Origin: Enterobacteriaceae bacterium RIT691
GTDB lineage: Bacteria; Pseudomonadota; Gammaproteobacteria; Enterobacterales; Enterobacteriaceae
DNA: 64,000 nt
NCBI GenBank assembly: GCA_009668205.1
Contig: WJYM01000001.1
Span: 434,001-498,000 of the forward strand
Direction of reading: 5' to 3'
The translations under genes and the position numbers were made by a program. The notes under the pieces are model-generated. The model worked only from the letters and a program-made list of their open reading frames with translations, did not search any database and had not been told where the DNA came from. Positions 63,053 to 64,000 of the stretch are shown here, in pieces. Numbering within the stretch: the stretch's first letter is position 1; each line of letters begins with the position of its first letter.

Positions 63053-63547
63053 TTAGCGAGTCTTAATTACCAGACGATTACTCTGTTTAACCTCTTCCAT
63101 GACCACGTAAGTACGGGTGTCATTCACGCCCGGCAGGCGTAGCAGAGTCTCACCTAACAATTTACGGTACGCTGACATGTCCGGTACGCGGGTTTTCAAC
63201 AGGTAGTCGAAATCGCCGGAAACCAAGTGACACTCTTGAATTTCTTCAAGTTTTTGTACAGCGGAGTTAAATTGTTCAAACACATCCGGGGCGCCGCGAT
63301 TCAGAGTTATCTCAACAAACACCAGCAGCGATGCATCCAGATAATGCGGGTTCAGCAGCGCAGTGTAACCCTGAATAAACCCTTGTCTTTCCAACCGACG
63401 TACACGCTCAAGGCAAGGTGTCGGAGAAAGTCCCACTCGTTTAGAAAGCTCGACGTTGGAAATTCGCCCATCCTTTTGCAATTCATTCAATATGTTGCGA
63501 TCGATGCGGTCGAGATCTTTGCCTGGGCGCTTCTTGCTATCTACCAT
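63053..63547 (-). CDS. lrp: Leucine-responsive regulatory protein
   Basis: The ATG at 63547 gives 164 residues starting MVDSKKRPGKDLDRIDRNIL, the E. coli length. A longer frame to 63736 crosses the leader and is rejected. It has an N-terminal helix-turn-helix (ISNVELSKRVGLSPTPCLERVRRL around 35-60) and a C-terminal RAM domain. It forms octamers and hexadecamers and, together with leucine, controls amino acid metabolism, pili and many other genes. The leader just before it is strongly conserved with E. coli, including GACAGGAGTAGGGAAGGAAT. Confidence 0.97.
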   Translation of the reverse strand: MVDSKKRPGKDLDRIDRNILNELQKDGRISNVELSKRVGLSPTPCLERVRRLERQGFIQGYTALLNPHYLDASLLVFVEITLNRGAPDVFEQFNSAVQKLEEIQECHLVSGDFDYLLKTRVPDMSAYRKLLGETLLRLPGVNDTRTYVVMEEVKQSNRLVIKTR

Positions 63548-64000
63548 TATTATTGTCTCTCTGTATTCCTTCCCTACTCCTGTCTTGACTCTGTGCACTT
63601 CACTGTTCAGAGCCTGTGCCCGCCGTCTGTGTGAATTATCTGTATCCAGATGTAACACACAACCCAAGGGTACGTGTTGAGAAGCCGTTGCCTGTCGGCA
63701 GCCACCGTTATCTCGTATGGCGTCTGTCCACACCATGCGCTGATCACGCTGACCCGGTTAAAAATGACGTTTACGTGCATGAAAATTCACCATACCGCAA
63801 ACGCTGTTTTTCTCCCTTCATTGTTTTCGCAAAAGCACAGGGGATTGTCAAAGCAAAACATCGATTTTTAGTACAACATGCCAGATATTCATTATCACCC
63901 CCGGCTGATCATCATGTTATCTCCTTATAATTGGCTTGTTAGCAGTAGAATGAGTTATGTTCAGCGCTGCTAAAATCACCAATTCATCGGTCGACGCTAT
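63548..64000. promoter_or_regulatory. lrp upstream region
   Basis: This 453-base stretch shows no gene. In E. coli the lrp transcript starts about 267 bases before the coding region, and trxB begins on the other strand further out, so most of this is leader and shared promoter. The first 70 bases are the conserved lrp leader. The E. coli leader is a target of the small RNA GcvB and of Lrp itself, but no exact site can be fixed here. Confidence 0.6.

Noticed and set aside
63548-63736. N-terminal extension of lrp
   Set aside because: The added 63 codons fall in the conserved leader and match no Lrp; the leader sequence is kept at DNA level with E. coli.

Overview
The window is a chromosomal segment from a member of the Enterobacteriaceae. 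Gene order and protein sequences follow the Escherichia coli 20-21 minute region almost gene for gene, from zapC/pyrD to lrp, read in the opposite direction. Many products have exactly the E. coli length (PyrD, PepN, PncB, AsnS, AspC, MsbA, AroA, SerC, PflB, DmsA, SerS, RarA). The OmpF resembles the Salmonella type, there are REP-like hairpins, and the ycaC, ycaM and elf fimbrial genes are absent. This fits an Enterobacter/Lelliottia/Leclercia/Citrobacter-type organism rather than E. coli itself. The genus cannot be fixed from this window.

Layout. Positions 1-1637: the start of zapC, then pyrD (pyrimidine synthesis), both leftward. 1873-6132: the ssuEADCB operon for alkanesulfonate uptake and desulfonation, rightward. 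6213-15026: pepN (leftward), then pncB, asnS, ompF and aspC (rightward), each with its own terminator or long regulatory gap. 15072-25697: a leftward block of gloC, mepK and ldtD (cell-wall and glyoxalase functions), then the cmoM-mukF-mukE-mukB operon (tRNA modification and chromosome condensation). 25820-34887: elyC (rightward), then leftward ycbJ, ycaR-kdsB, ycaQ and ycaI-msbA-lpxK, largely envelope and lipopolysaccharide synthesis. 35136-42549: leftward ycaP, serC-aroA, ycaL, cmk, rpsA and ihfB. 42686-49007: rightward ycaO, focA-pflB and pflA (ribosome modification and anaerobic formate metabolism). 49106-55455: leftward dmsABC (anaerobic DMSO respiration), ycaD and a LysR regulator. 55656-63547: leftward lrp, ftsK, lolA, rarA and serS. 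The last 450 bases are the lrp upstream region.

The genes are mostly housekeeping. Three themes recur: envelope biogenesis (lpxK, msbA, kdsB, lolA, ldtD, mepK, elyC, ompF), chromosome handling and division (mukBEF, ftsK, zapC, ihfB, rarA) and anaerobic metabolism (focA-pflB-pflA, dmsABC). Recognisable regulatory sites include PurR at pyrD, NadR at pncB, Fur and OmpR at ompF, CpxR at ldtD, and FNR at focA and dmsA. These come from matching known consensus sequences by eye.

I saw no mobile element, prophage, CRISPR array, tRNA or rRNA gene, and no gene cluster that looks like an undescribed system. The most open questions are the degenerate kinase-like YcbJ, the unassigned LysR regulator beside the pfl/dms genes, a membrane protein with a zinc-ribbon tail (YcaP), and several unexplained inverted repeats.
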